Of a DNA stretch of 12,603 nt, positions 1 through 10,111 are shown in pieces. Origin of the DNA: Acidothermaceae bacterium. GTDB taxonomy: Bacteria; Actinomycetota; Actinomycetes; Acidothermales; Acidothermaceae. The notes under the pieces were generated by a model. It was not told the origin of the DNA and did not search any database. It saw only the letters and a program-made list of their open reading frames with translations. Every line of letters begins with the position of its first letter. Positions within the stretch are counted from its first letter, which is position 1. The stretch is from positions 1 through 12,603 of the forward strand of contig JAICLV010000064.1 in assembly GCA_025925185.1 (NCBI GenBank), in the 5' to 3' direction. A program made the translations under genes and the position numbers.

Positions 1-745
1 CGCGGGCGATCGACAGCGTCGCATTGTGGTACAGCGAGACGAGCGCGGGATAGAACAGCGGCACGAACGGCCACAGGTGCACCATCACCACGAGCACCAG
101 CGGTGCGAGGCTGACCATCGCGACGCCGACGACGGCGAGGTGGCGCGCGTCGTCGCGCACGATGCGCCACAACGACCACCTCTCGTGCAATGCGATGGCG
201 ACGTAGACGCTGCCGTTGTTGACGACCAGGTAGGCGAGACCGGCGAGCAGCACGGCGGTCAGCTCGACGAAGTCGATGTCGGGCTCGCGGAATGACCACG
301 GGTTCGACACGCTCGGGTTGATGCCGAACGCGCGCAAAACCGCCCACGCGGCGACCAGCGTCAAGACGTGTTGCCCGACATTGAACAGGTTGCGGTGCAA
401 CGCCTGCCCATACAGCAAGCCGCGGATCAACATCGTGACGACGCACAGCAGCACGACCGGACGTAGGCCCACGTGCATCAGCAGCGCGAACAAGAACACG
501 ACGAGCGCGAACGTTCCGTCGCCACCGCGTCCCTTCGGCACCACCGGGCGAAACGCTGTGACCGCCATGGGCAGCGCCACCAGCCAAAACGCCGGGCTGG
601 AGCCGAGTTGAGCGAGATACTCCCCGCGCAAACCACCAAGGACCACGGACGTGACGACGACCGCCGCCGTCACGACTCCCCAGATGTACCACCAGAGCGG
701 GGAGCCGGGCCGCGGTTGTTCGTTGCGATCCTCAGTCAGGCTCAT
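1..745 (-). CDS. Multi-pass membrane protein, N-terminal part (possible GGDEF/EAL-type signalling protein), cut by window edge
   Basis: The frame is open from an ATG at 745 to the left edge, giving 248 residues. A GAAGG ribosome site lies seven bases upstream of the ATG. The protein starts with a short polar tail (residues 1-16) and then has about six to eight hydrophobic segments, near 18-38, 50-66, 78-90, 95-108, 122-140, 158-182 and 202-240. The visible part ends in a helix with LYHNATLSIAR. In actinobacteria a membrane block of this shape, ending in a helix of this type, often leads into a GGDEF diguanylate cyclase or GGDEF-EAL module; that is inference from family resemblance, because no catalytic domain is inside the window. 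An HD-type phosphohydrolase output or an unrelated membrane protein is also possible. It lies 117 bases downstream of ligA on the same strand and may have its own promoter. Confidence 0.72.
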   Translation of the reverse strand, partial: MSLTEDRNEQPRPGSPLWWYIWGVVTAAVVVTSVVLGGLRGEYLAQLGSSPAFWLVALPMAVTAFRPVVPKGRGGDGTFALVVFLFALLMHVGLRPVVLLCVVTMLIRGLLYGQALHRNLFNVGQHVLTLVAAWAVLRAFGINPSVSNPWSFREPDIDFVELTAVLLAGLAYLVVNNGSVYVAIALHERWSLWRIVRDDARHLAVVGVAMVSLAPLVLVVMVHLWPFVPLFYPALVSLYHNATLSIAR

Positions 746-821
746 CGGCACCTTCGCGACATGCCGCGGTTGTGCGGCTGCCCATAGCTTCGTCGCGTGG
801 AAACGATCGGCTGATACGGCG

Positions 822-836
822 AGCGGCGGTGCCGCT
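822..836 (-). terminator. Weak hairpin after ligA
   Basis: The inverted repeat AGCGGC - 3-base loop - GCCGCT begins 26 bases past the ligA stop. No T-tract follows it. It could act as a weak GC-type terminator or simply be chance in GC-rich DNA. Confidence 0.22.
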
Positions 837-862
837 TACTCCGGACGGAGCAACCGAGATGG

Positions 863-3966
<3,104 letters not shown>

Positions 3967-3986
3967 GTCGGCCAGCGTAACGAGCC

Positions 3987-4994
3987 CTAGCCGATGCAGC
4001 CCGCGCCCTTGCCCACCAGCGCGAGGCCCGCGAGGTCGCCCGGCCCCCATTTGGCGCGAGAGGCGGTGGTGATCACCGGGAACATCACGTCGCGCTCGTC
4101 GTGAGCGTGCCCGAGGCCGACCGCGTGGCCGAGTTCGTGCATCAGCAGCACGCCCCGGCTTTGACCGGCGCCGAAGCCGGGGGTGTAGCCGCGCGCGCCG
4201 GCCGGGTCGATCACCACGAACCCGCGCTTGATCTGCCAGGTCCAGTGCTGGTTGTCGGCGCTCACGCCCGACTCCCACCAGCCGCCCTCGCCGTCGGCGT
4301 CGCCGCCTAACTGGTCGCTTTGGCCGGCGCCCTTGCCGCGCGGCGCCCAGGCGATCACCAGCCCGGACGACGCGGCGCCGCCGTCGTCCAGCCACGCGTT
4401 CGTCGGCACGAGCGTCGTCGGGCCGTCGTAGACGAAGGCCAGCCCGCTCGACGCCGCGACCTCGGCGATCGCCGCCTGGACGTCGGCGAGTGCCCCGGCG
4501 GGGTCGGCCGCGAGCGAGGCGTTCACCGTGTAGTGGATCGCGGCGCACGGGTTCCAGCGCACGACCGAGCGGTCCTGGTTCCTCGTCAGCACGTAGTCGG
4601 CCGCGGCCCCGCTGGCGGGCGCGGACGGGGTCGCCGGGCTCGTCGATTTCGGGGAAGACCTGGGCTTGCTTGGGCTCGGGTGCGTCGTCACCTTCGCCGG
4701 CGCGGCACGCGGCGGCGGGCTCGTCGGAGCGCTGTTCGTAGGCGCGCTGCTCGTGCGTGGGGCGCTGGTCGGCGCGGCGCTGACAGGCGCGCTGGCGGAC
4801 GGCGACGCGTCGGCGCCCGAGGCCGCGGCCGACGCCGGGCTCGACCGCGGGGCAAAGGCGTGCGCGGCGCCGATCTTGTCGGCGTGCGGCTCGGCCCGCG
4901 CGCTCGTGCACGCGGCAACGACCGCGACGACGAGCGCGGTCACCACACCGAGACGCGCGCCGCTAGACCTGCGTCGCGACGTCGAAGAAGCCAA
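3987..4994 (-). CDS. Secreted, probably lipid-anchored metzincin (matrixin-like) zinc metallopeptidase
   Basis: A 335-residue exported peptidase. The N-terminus has arginines at 7-9 and 14, a hydrophobic stretch (15-28) and a lipobox-like VAAC, with C29 as the candidate lipidated cysteine. Residues about 45-130 form a low-complexity Ser/Ala/Pro/Thr linker, a typical cell-wall-spanning spacer. The catalytic domain (about 133-335) has HELGHAVGLGH (286-296), the HExxHxxGxxH zinc signature of metzincins, and M304 in DVMFP as the likely Met-turn. C150 and C333 could form a disulfide. The start is TTG at 4994, chosen because AGGA lies five bases upstream and it gives a complete signal peptide; no in-frame ATG fits. 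Its substrate cannot be told from sequence. It sits between mnmA and the MetE-like gene, with only 20 bases before the latter. A matrixin-type fold is the best reading; another metzincin subfamily is possible. Confidence 0.87.
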   Translation of the reverse strand: MASSTSRRRSSGARLGVVTALVVAVVAACTSARAEPHADKIGAAHAFAPRSSPASAAASGADASPSASAPVSAAPTSAPRTSSAPTNSAPTSPPPRAAPAKVTTHPSPSKPRSSPKSTSPATPSAPASGAAADYVLTRNQDRSVVRWNPCAAIHYTVNASLAADPAGALADVQAAIAEVAASSGLAFVYDGPTTLVPTNAWLDDGGAASSGLVIAWAPRGKGAGQSDQLGGDADGEGGWWESGVSADNQHWTWQIKRGFVVIDPAGARGYTPGFGAGQSRGVLLMHELGHAVGLGHAHDERDVMFPVITTASRAKWGPGDLAGLALVGKGAGCIG

Positions 4995-4999
4995 AAGAT

Positions 5000-5003
5000 T
5001 CCT
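5000..5003 (-). promoter_or_regulatory. Ribosome binding site deciding a TTG start
   Basis: AGGA on the minus strand, five bases before TTG at 4994. It supports the TTG start of the metallopeptidase. The ATG at 5010 is in another frame and opens only about 15 codons. Confidence 0.5.
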
Positions 5004-5071
5004 GCCACATCAGGATTTGGGCGAAAGGGCAGCGACGACGACGGTACGTGCGATGAAGCGCCTGCGCCACT

Positions 5072-5098
5072 CAACGCGCGACTTTTTTCTAGTTTCCC
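5072..5098 (-). promoter_or_regulatory. Candidate ECF-sigma (SigH/SigR-like) promoter of the metallopeptidase gene
   Basis: On the minus strand GGGAAA (5098-5093) is followed, after 17 bases, by GTTG (5075-5072). This resembles the GGAA(T/C) - 16 to 18 bases - GTT layout known for actinobacterial SigH/SigR and related ECF sigma factors. It lies in an unusually AT-rich patch just after the mnmA stop, about 80 bases before the peptidase start. The sixth base of the -35 box is A rather than T or C, so the match is imperfect. The role is inferred. Confidence 0.3.
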
Positions 5099-5105
5099 GG
5101 TATTT

Positions 5106-6194
5106 CTAGCGGCGCGTGCGGTCAATCGTGGCGGATCCCACAACACGCGTGCCGTCGTACACGACAACGGCCTGTCCTGGCGCGACGCCGCGCGCGGCGA
5201 CAAGTAACTCGACATCGAGCGTGTCGTCGTCAAGATGCCGGACGACGGCCGGCAGCGGGTCGCCGTGCGCGCGCAGCTGCACCAAACACTCGACTGGTCC
5301 GACCGGCGGTTCGGCGCACCAGCGCGGCCGAACACCGGTCAAGGCGCGGACGTCGAGGTCAGCGGCCGACCCGACCGTCACCGTGCGGGCGACCGGGGAG
5401 ACGTCGAGCACGTAGCGCGGCCGGCCGTCAGCGGCCGGAGTGCCGATGCGCAGGCCCTTGCGCTGGCCGATGGTGAAACCGAAGACGCCGTCGTGGCCGC
5501 CCAGCCGGTTGCCGTCGACGTCAACGATGTCGCCGGTCATGTCGTCGCCTACGGAGCCGATGCGCTGGCGCAAGAACCCGGCCGTGTCGCCGTCGGCGAC
5601 GAAGCAGATGTCGTGGCTGTCGGGCTTCTCGGCGAGCTGCAGGCCGCGGCGGGCGGCCTCGACCCGCACCTGAGCTTTAGCCGTGTCGCCGAGCGGAAAC
5701 ATGGCGTGCTGCAACTGCTTCGCTGTCAGCACGCCTAGCACGTACGACTGGTCCTTGCCGGGGTCGACCGCCCGGTGCAACTCGCGCCCGTGCGGCCCGT
5801 CGACCAACTGCGCGTAATGGCCGGTGCAGACGGCGTCGAAGTCGAGCGCCAGGGCCTTGTCGAGCACCGCGGCGAACTTGATCCGCTCGTTGCAGCGCAA
5901 GCACGGGTTGGGTGTCCGCCCGGCCGCGTACTCGGCGACGAAGTCGGCGACGACGTCCTCGTCAAACCGCTCGGCGAGGTCCCAGACGTAGAAGGGGATG
6001 CCGATGACGTCGGCGGCGCGCCGGGCGTCGCGGGCGTCCTCGATCGTGCAGCAGCCGCGCGCGCCGCTGCGATACGACTGCGGGCTCTTCGACAGCGCCA
6101 GATGCACACCCGTGACGTCGTGCCCCGCGTCGACCGCGCGCGCGGCGGCCACCGCTGAGTCGACGCCGCCCGACATGGCGGCCAACACGTTCAC
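5106..6194 (-). CDS. mnmA: tRNA-uridine 2-sulfurtransferase MnmA
   Basis: Makes 2-thiouridine at wobble position 34 of tRNAs for Lys, Glu and Gln, using ATP to activate the base and sulfur from a cysteine desulfurase. The 362 residues are full length. Visible motifs are the PP-loop SGGVDS (8-13), the catalytic cysteine C101 in [11 protein letters not shown], the second active-site cysteine C197 in DSHDICF, and the GQRKGL motif (243-248). The C-terminal beta-barrel portion follows from about 280. Extra cysteines C48-C49 and C98 are seen; some MnmA-type enzymes are reported to bind an iron-sulfur cluster through three cysteines, but that cannot be decided here. The start is GTG at 6194, giving [10 protein letters not shown], and only three bases separate it from the iscS stop. 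It is almost certainly co-transcribed with iscS, its likely sulfur supplier. Confidence 0.98.
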   Translation of the reverse strand: MNVLAAMSGGVDSAVAAARAVDAGHDVTGVHLALSKSPQSYRSGARGCCTIEDARDARRAADVIGIPFYVWDLAERFDEDVVADFVAEYAAGRTPNPCLRCNERIKFAAVLDKALALDFDAVCTGHYAQLVDGPHGRELHRAVDPGKDQSYVLGVLTAKQLQHAMFPLGDTAKAQVRVEAARRGLQLAEKPDSHDICFVADGDTAGFLRQRIGSVGDDMTGDIVDVDGNRLGGHDGVFGFTIGQRKGLRIGTPAADGRPRYVLDVSPVARTVTVGSAADLDVRALTGVRPRWCAEPPVGPVECLVQLRAHGDPLPAVVRHLDDDTLDVELLVAARGVAPGQAVVVYDGTRVVGSATIDRTRR

Positions 6195-6197
6195 GCG

Positions 6198-7424
6198 TTA
6201 CTTCTTCGCGCTCGCCGACACCAGCCCGGCCCTACGCGCCCGCTCGACCGCGCCGGGCAGCACCGCGAGCAGCGCGTCGACGTCCGCCTCGGACGACGGG
6301 TGACCGAGCGTGAACCGCAAGGTGGCTCGCGCGAGGTCGTCGTCCGCGCCCATCGCGAGGACGACATGGCTCGGGCGCGCGACCCCGGCCGTGCACGCCG
6401 AGCCGGTGGAGCACTCGACGCCGCGGGCGTCGAGCAGCATGAGTAGCGCGTCGCCCTCGCAGCCCGGGAATGAGAAATGGGCGTTGCCGGGCAGCCGGGA
6501 ACCGAGGTCGGTGTCGGGGTCGCCGTTGAGGATCGCGTCGGGCACCGCGGTGCGCACGCGGGTGACGAGGTCGTCGCGCAGCTCGGTCAGCCGGGTTGCG
6601 AGCCTCGGCTGCCGCTCAACGGCCAGCCGCAACGCGGTCGCGAGACCCGCGATAGCCGGGGTGTCGAGCGTGCCGGAGCGGATCTCCCGCTCTTGGCCGC
6701 CGCCGTGCAACACGGGGGTCAGGGCTAGCTCGCGGGTGGCGAGCAACGCGCCGACGCCCATCGGGCCGCCGAACTTGTGGCCGGTGAGGCTGAGCGCGTC
6801 GAGACCGCTCGCGGCGAAGTCGACGGGCAACTGGCCGACGGCCTGCACGGCGTCCGAGTGCATGGGGATGCCGAACTCGTGCGCGATCTTGGCGATCTCG
6901 CGGACCGGCTGCACGGTGCCGACCTCGTTGTTGGCCCACATCACGCTGACCAACGCGACCGACTCGGGATCCTCCTCGATCGCGGCGCGCACGGTCTGCG
7001 GCCGCACCCGACCGTGCTCATCGACGTCGAGCCACACCGGCCTCGCGCTTTCGTAGGCGGCCAACCACTCGACGCAGTCGAAGACCGCGTGGTGCTCGAC
7101 CGCGCTCACCAGGACGCGCGTGCGGCGCGGGTCGGCCGCGCGGCGCGACCAGAAGATGCCCTTGATCGCGAGGTTGTCGGCCTCGGTGCCTCCGGAGGTG
7201 AAGACCACCTCGCTCGGCCGCGCGCCGAGCGCCTGGGCGACCGCCTCACGCGACTCCTCGACCACCCGGCGGGCACACCGGCCGGCCGCGTGCAGCGAGG
7301 ACGCGTTGCCGGCGACGGCAAACTGACGGGTCATCGCCTCGATCGCCTCCGGCACCATCGGGGTGGTCGCGGCATGGTCGAGGTAGACGGGCCCTCGGGT
7401 GTCGGGCATGGTCGGCACGGGCAT
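6198..7424 (-). CDS. iscS: Cysteine desulfurase, IscS/NifS family (class I)
   Basis: A PLP enzyme that takes sulfur from L-cysteine, leaving alanine, and passes it as a persulfide to acceptors such as MnmA and iron-sulfur scaffolds. The 408 residues are typical in length. Motifs: YLDHAATTP (14-22), SGGTEADN (77-84), H111 in EHHAV that stacks on PLP, D191 in [10 protein letters not shown] that binds the pyridine nitrogen, the Schiff-base lysine K217 in TGHKFGGP, and the active cysteine C344 in [12 protein letters not shown] at 7424 is used, with a GGA five bases upstream. Another ATG lies five codons in, at 7409. It is divergent from the small plus-strand membrane protein gene, and mnmA follows it directly. 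The gene name iscS follows actinobacterial usage; NifS-like is equally valid at this level. Confidence 0.97.
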   Translation of the reverse strand: MPVPTMPDTRGPVYLDHAATTPMVPEAIEAMTRQFAVAGNASSLHAAGRCARRVVEESREAVAQALGARPSEVVFTSGGTEADNLAIKGIFWSRRAADPRRTRVLVSAVEHHAVFDCVEWLAAYESARPVWLDVDEHGRVRPQTVRAAIEEDPESVALVSVMWANNEVGTVQPVREIAKIAHEFGIPMHSDAVQAVGQLPVDFAASGLDALSLTGHKFGGPMGVGALLATRELALTPVLHGGGQEREIRSGTLDTPAIAGLATALRLAVERQPRLATRLTELRDDLVTRVRTAVPDAILNGDPDTDLGSRLPGNAHFSFPGCEGDALLMLLDARGVECSTGSACTAGVARPSHVVLAMGADDDLARATLRFTLGHPSSEADVDALLAVLPGAVERARRAGLVSASAKK

Positions 7425-7432
7425 CGCCGTCC

Positions 7433-7463
7433 AGCGTACGCCGGGTCACGCCCGATGATTCAA
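7433..7463 (-). promoter_or_regulatory. Possible iscS promoter
   Basis: On the minus strand TTGAAT (7463-7458) and TACGCT (7438-7433) are 19 bases apart, resembling -35 and -10 boxes. The -10-like box is only eight bases from the iscS ATG, so a transcript from it would be nearly leaderless. That arrangement is common in actinobacteria but would bypass the GGA upstream of the ATG. Weak evidence. Confidence 0.22.
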
Positions 7464-7482
7464 CGCTCATCAAGCGCTCATC
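7464..7482. repeat. 8-bp direct repeat in the divergent intergenic region
   Basis: CGCTCATC occurs at 7464-7471 and again at 7475-7482, an 11-base period, about one helical turn. It sits midway between the divergent iscS and small membrane protein genes and overlaps or abuts the possible iscS -35 box. It could be an operator read on one face of the helix, or chance. Confidence 0.4.
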
Positions 7483-7501
7483 CCAGGCCCACGCGGCGCC
7501 G

Positions 7502-7897
7502 ATGATCAGACACGTGACCGCTCTCTGCGCCTGCGGCGTGCCCGACGGCAGCGACGCTCCTCGCTGCCGGGCCTGCCCGGCGCTCGCCGGCTCGCCGACC
7601 CGCGCGCCGGCGCCGCCACCCGCCGCGCCCGACACGACGGCGCTGATGACCTACTCGCGCTGGAAGAAGTCGACCGGCACGTTCGGTCCGACCGGCCGGG
7701 TGGTCGCGACGGTGCTGCTACTCGTCCCGCTGCCGGTCTTCGTGATCGCGGCGTCGGTCGGCATCGGCCTGATCGGCGGCGGCATCTACCTGCTGGTCGT
7801 GATGCCGTGGGCGTTGCGCGACATCTGGAAGCAGGCCGCGATTCCGATCCAGGCCCCGCTCCCGCCAAGCTCCGCGTCGTCCGGGCCCCGCTTCTAA
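7502..7897 (+). CDS. Small zinc-ribbon and membrane-hairpin protein, function unknown
   Basis: A 131-residue protein. The N-terminus has a CxC-x10-CxxC set of cysteines (C9, C11, C22, C25), which looks like a small zinc ribbon. A Pro/Ala linker follows (about 30-46). The motif TYSRWKKSTGTFGPTGR (50-66) leads into one long or two close hydrophobic segments (about 67-88 and 90-105), followed by MPWALRDIWK. I recall similar short proteins with the STGTFGPTGR and MPWALRDIW stretches in other actinobacteria, usually annotated hypothetical. The start is ATG at 7502. No clear Shine-Dalgarno precedes it, so it may be leaderless; GTG at 7514 is an alternative that keeps all four cysteines. It is divergent from iscS, 77 bases away, and shares its control region. 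No function is assigned. Confidence 0.75.
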   Translation: MIRHVTALCACGVPDGSDAPRCRACPALAGSPTRAPAPPPAAPDTTALMTYSRWKKSTGTFGPTGRVVATVLLLVPLPVFVIAASVGIGLIGGGIYLLVVMPWALRDIWKQAAIPIQAPLPPSSASSGPRF

Positions 7898-7939
7898 CGC
7901 GTTCGGCTTTTGAGAGGATCGACGTAACGAACGCATGGC

Positions 7940-7966
7940 GCTGCCGGGCACACCCGCCCGGGCAGC
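7940..7966 (+). promoter_or_regulatory. Strong hairpin in the leader before the three-gene operon
   Basis: GCTGCC-GGGC (7940-7949) pairs with GCCC-GGCAGC (7956-7959 and 7961-7966) around an ACACCC loop, giving ten pairs with one bulged G at 7960. It lies 43 bases after the stop of the small membrane protein gene and 46 bases before the next start. It could be a GC-type terminator for the former or part of a leader RNA structure for the latter. No T-tract follows. Confidence 0.5.
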
Positions 7967-7976
7967 CGTGGACGCG

Positions 7977-7993
7977 CATGCCCGATCGGCATG
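7977..7993 (+). promoter_or_regulatory. Second leader hairpin or operator palindrome
   Basis: CATGCC (7977-7982) and GGCATG (7988-7993) form a perfect 6-base inverted repeat around CGATC. It ends six bases before the GGAG ribosome site of the 8012 gene, so it could be a repressor site or a leader stem. It also contains the ATG at 7991, which is a less likely start. Confidence 0.35.
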
Positions 7994-7998
7994 AGTCT

Positions 7999-8002
7999 GG
8001 AG
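7999..8002 (+). promoter_or_regulatory. Ribosome binding site choosing the start at 8012
   Basis: GGAG lies nine bases before ATG at 8012. The in-frame ATG at 7991 has no purine-rich site in front of it, so 8012 is preferred and the protein is seven residues shorter. Confidence 0.5.
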
Positions 8003-8011
8003 CGTGTTGCG

Positions 8012-10111
8012 ATGAGCCGTCCCTTCCCGACCGTGCTCTTCGACGAATCTCACAATGAGGCCTGGAGCGTCCGGCCCGATGTCGTCGAGCAGATGAACCC
8101 GCGCAACCCCGGCGACGCCGGTTACCTGCAGGCGGCCGCGGCCCTGCGCGAGCGCGGGATGCGCGTCGACGCCCACACCGCCGGCGGGTTGACCACCGAC
8201 GTGTTGCGCGACGTCGACGTCGTCGTCTTGGCCCACCCGTCTGAGGGCACGTGGGAGCGGGTCACCGGCGGCGGCTCTCCCAAGCTCTCGGACGACGAGA
8301 TCGCCGCGCTCGACACCTTCGTTCGTGACGGCGGCGGACTCGTCGTCCTCGCCGAGTGCGAGCAGGACAAGTACGGCAACAACCTGGTTGACCTGCTCGA
8401 CCGCTTCGGCGTCCGGCCGCTCAACGTCACCGCGCAAGACACCCTCAACAACCACCGCGACGTCGCCACCTGGGTGCTCGCCGAGTTGCCGCGCTCGCGC
8501 GGCGCGGTCGACATCCTCGCGCGCGTCGAGACCGCGTGCTTCTACCGGGCGGGCGCGTTGCAGATCTCGGACGAGGTGGACGCCGACGTGCTCGCGCGCA
8601 CCTCCGCGACCGCCGATCCGGCGGGCGCTCCGATGGCCGTGGCGCTGTCGGCCGGTCGCGGACGCGTCGCGGTGTTCGCCGACTCCGACCTCTTCGGCGA
8701 CGACTCGATCGGCGACTACCAGCAGTTCACGCTGTGGAGCAACGTCGTCACCTGGGCTGCGGGCGGTCGGGCCGCGACAGACGAGACGGGGGCGACGCGC
8801 TGGACCGACGACTCCCCCGAGTGGGCCGCGTTGAAGGCGGCGGTCGAGGAGATCCGGCGCCTGCAAAGCAATGACGGCTCGATAAGCGACGCTGGGGGCG
8901 ACACCTCGGTCGCGGCTGCTCGAGTCGACGACTGCATACGCGCGATCGAGGCGCTCGCGCCGAGATTCCCGCACGACTCCGACTACCTGGGCGCCGTCGC
9001 ACGTGACCTCGGGAAGTGGCGCGACGCCGGCTTGGGCGTGCCCGACTTCCTCGACTCGCTGATGGCGTTCCATCCCGAGCGGCAACGCGTCGACGGCCTT
9101 GAGCACCTCGTGGTCTTCCCGATGTACACGCAGAACGGCAATCCGAACCGAAACCTCGAAGCGGTCGTGGTGAAGGTCGTGTGGCCATCGTGGTTAGCGG
9201 ACCTTGAGATGTCGCGTTACGACAACTCGATGTTCGTGCCGATCTCGTTCGTCGACTTCACCGCCGGCTACGACACCAACTCCGCCGTGCTATTCCCCGA
9301 GACGGTCGCCGTTCGGGAGACCCCGAAGTTCACCTGGGGCGCCATCTTCTGCGACCGCGAGGCGGCGCGGTTCCGCCGGGTGATCGCCGCGGCGTCGTCC
9401 ACTTTGAAAATGTCCTTGCCGCCAGCGGCGGCGCGGTTGGTCGACAACCAGGAACTGGCTCGAAACACTTTTGTTCTATGGGATTTGATCCACGACCGCA
9501 CGCACAGCCACGGTGACCTGCCGTTCGACCCCTTTATGATCAAGCAGCGCATGCCGTTTTGGATGTACGCGATTGAGGAACTGCGCTGCGACCTGCAGGC
9601 GTTCCGGCAGGCGGTGCAACTCGAGGCGGGCCGCATCACTCCATATGGCGAGTACGTGCAATACGCGATGCTGTTCGACCGGATGCTGCGCTTCCCCATC
9701 ACCGGCGAGCGAGTGCGCAACTACGACGGCCTCGGCGGTCAACTGCTGTTCGGCTACCTGCACAAGCGTGGCGTGGTGCACTGGACCGACAACACGTTGT
9801 CGGTGGAGTGGAACCGGTTGGCCGATGGGGTCATCGGACTGGGCGACGAGGTCGAGGCGCTGTATCGCGACAGCATCGACCGGTCTCGCGTCGGGCATTG
9901 GCTCGCCGCTCATGAGTTGGTGTCGCGCTACGTGGCGCCCAACCCGATGTCGGTATGGGCGAACGGTCCCTCGGCGTTGCCACTGGACGGGCCTCCGAAG
10001 GAGCTGGTGAACCTGGTGCTGCCCGACGAGTTCCCGCTCAACGTGTTCTTCGACGCGTTGCGCCGCAAGCTGTCCGATGTGATCGCCTCAACGAAGGGAA
10101 TCCGAGCTTGA
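8012..10111 (+). CDS. Two-domain protein: glutamine-amidotransferase-like N-domain fused to a DUF6421-type C-domain with an HDxxH...ExxxD motif
   Basis: A 699-residue cytosolic-looking protein without signal peptide or membrane segment. Residues about 4-255 resemble the class I glutamine-amidotransferase-like fold found in DUF4350/IFT52-type domains: TVLFDESHNEAW near the start, VDVVVLAHPSEG, an FVRDGGGLVVLAECEQDKYGN stretch with C116 where a nucleophile elbow would lie, and VAVFADSDLFGDD near the end. A linker with a predicted helix (265-290) precedes the C-domain (about 300-699), which I recall from actinobacteria as DUF6421. It contains HDRTHSHGD (H494, H498, H500) and, 25 residues after H498, E523-LRC-D527. 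Spacing and pattern resemble a gluzincin HExxH plus ExxxD zinc site, but with Asp for the catalytic Glu. No reaction is established. It heads a three-gene operon with an SDR and a threonine-aldolase-family enzyme, and its TGA overlaps the next TTG start. Metal-dependent hydrolase or lyase activity is inference only. Confidence 0.85.
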   Translation: MSRPFPTVLFDESHNEAWSVRPDVVEQMNPRNPGDAGYLQAAAALRERGMRVDAHTAGGLTTDVLRDVDVVVLAHPSEGTWERVTGGGSPKLSDDEIAALDTFVRDGGGLVVLAECEQDKYGNNLVDLLDRFGVRPLNVTAQDTLNNHRDVATWVLAELPRSRGAVDILARVETACFYRAGALQISDEVDADVLARTSATADPAGAPMAVALSAGRGRVAVFADSDLFGDDSIGDYQQFTLWSNVVTWAAGGRAATDETGATRWTDDSPEWAALKAAVEEIRRLQSNDGSISDAGGDTSVAAARVDDCIRAIEALAPRFPHDSDYLGAVARDLGKWRDAGLGVPDFLDSLMAFHPERQRVDGLEHLVVFPMYTQNGNPNRNLEAVVVKVVWPSWLADLEMSRYDNSMFVPISFVDFTAGYDTNSAVLFPETVAVRETPKFTWGAIFCDREAARFRRVIAAASSTLKMSLPPAAARLVDNQELARNTFVLWDLIHDRTHSHGDLPFDPFMIKQRMPFWMYAIEELRCDLQAFRQAVQLEAGRITPYGEYVQYAMLFDRMLRFPITGERVRNYDGLGGQLLFGYLHKRGVVHWTDNTLSVEWNRLADGVIGLGDEVEALYRDSIDRSRVGHWLAAHELVSRYVAPNPMSVWANGPSALPLDGPPKELVNLVLPDEFPLNVFFDALRRKLSDVIASTKGIRA
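10094..10099 (+). promoter_or_regulatory. Ribosome binding site for a TTG start
   Basis: AAGGGA, eight bases before TTG at 10108, inside the end of the upstream gene. It supports TTG and the four-base TTGA overlap rather than the longer open frame from 9955. Confidence 0.6.

Noticed and set aside
3967..4911. Upstream extension of the MetE-like frame
   Set aside because: It is open only because it shadows the metallopeptidase gene in another frame. The translation is Arg-rich low complexity, and the MetE family N-terminus begins near 3966.
5083..5088. T6 tract as a Rho-independent terminator
   Set aside because: The Ts are on the plus strand, where no gene ends; mnmA and the peptidase run on the minus strand, which reads As here.
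4320..5207. Plus-strand frame of 295 codons opposite the metallopeptidase
   Set aside because: The translation is Arg/Gly-rich nonsense antisense to a gene with signal peptide and zinc motif.
7991..8011. ATG at 7991 as start of the two-domain protein
   Set aside because: No ribosome site precedes it and it lies within an inverted repeat; ATG at 8012 has GGAG nine bases upstream.
7718..9106. Minus-strand frame of 462 codons opposite the small membrane protein and the two-domain protein
   Set aside because: It crosses two plus-strand genes with good family features and has no motif of its own.
9955..10107. Longer N-terminus for the SDR-like protein
   Set aside because: It would overlap the upstream gene by about 150 bases and add non-SDR sequence; TTG at 10108 has AAGGGA and gives a normal SDR start.
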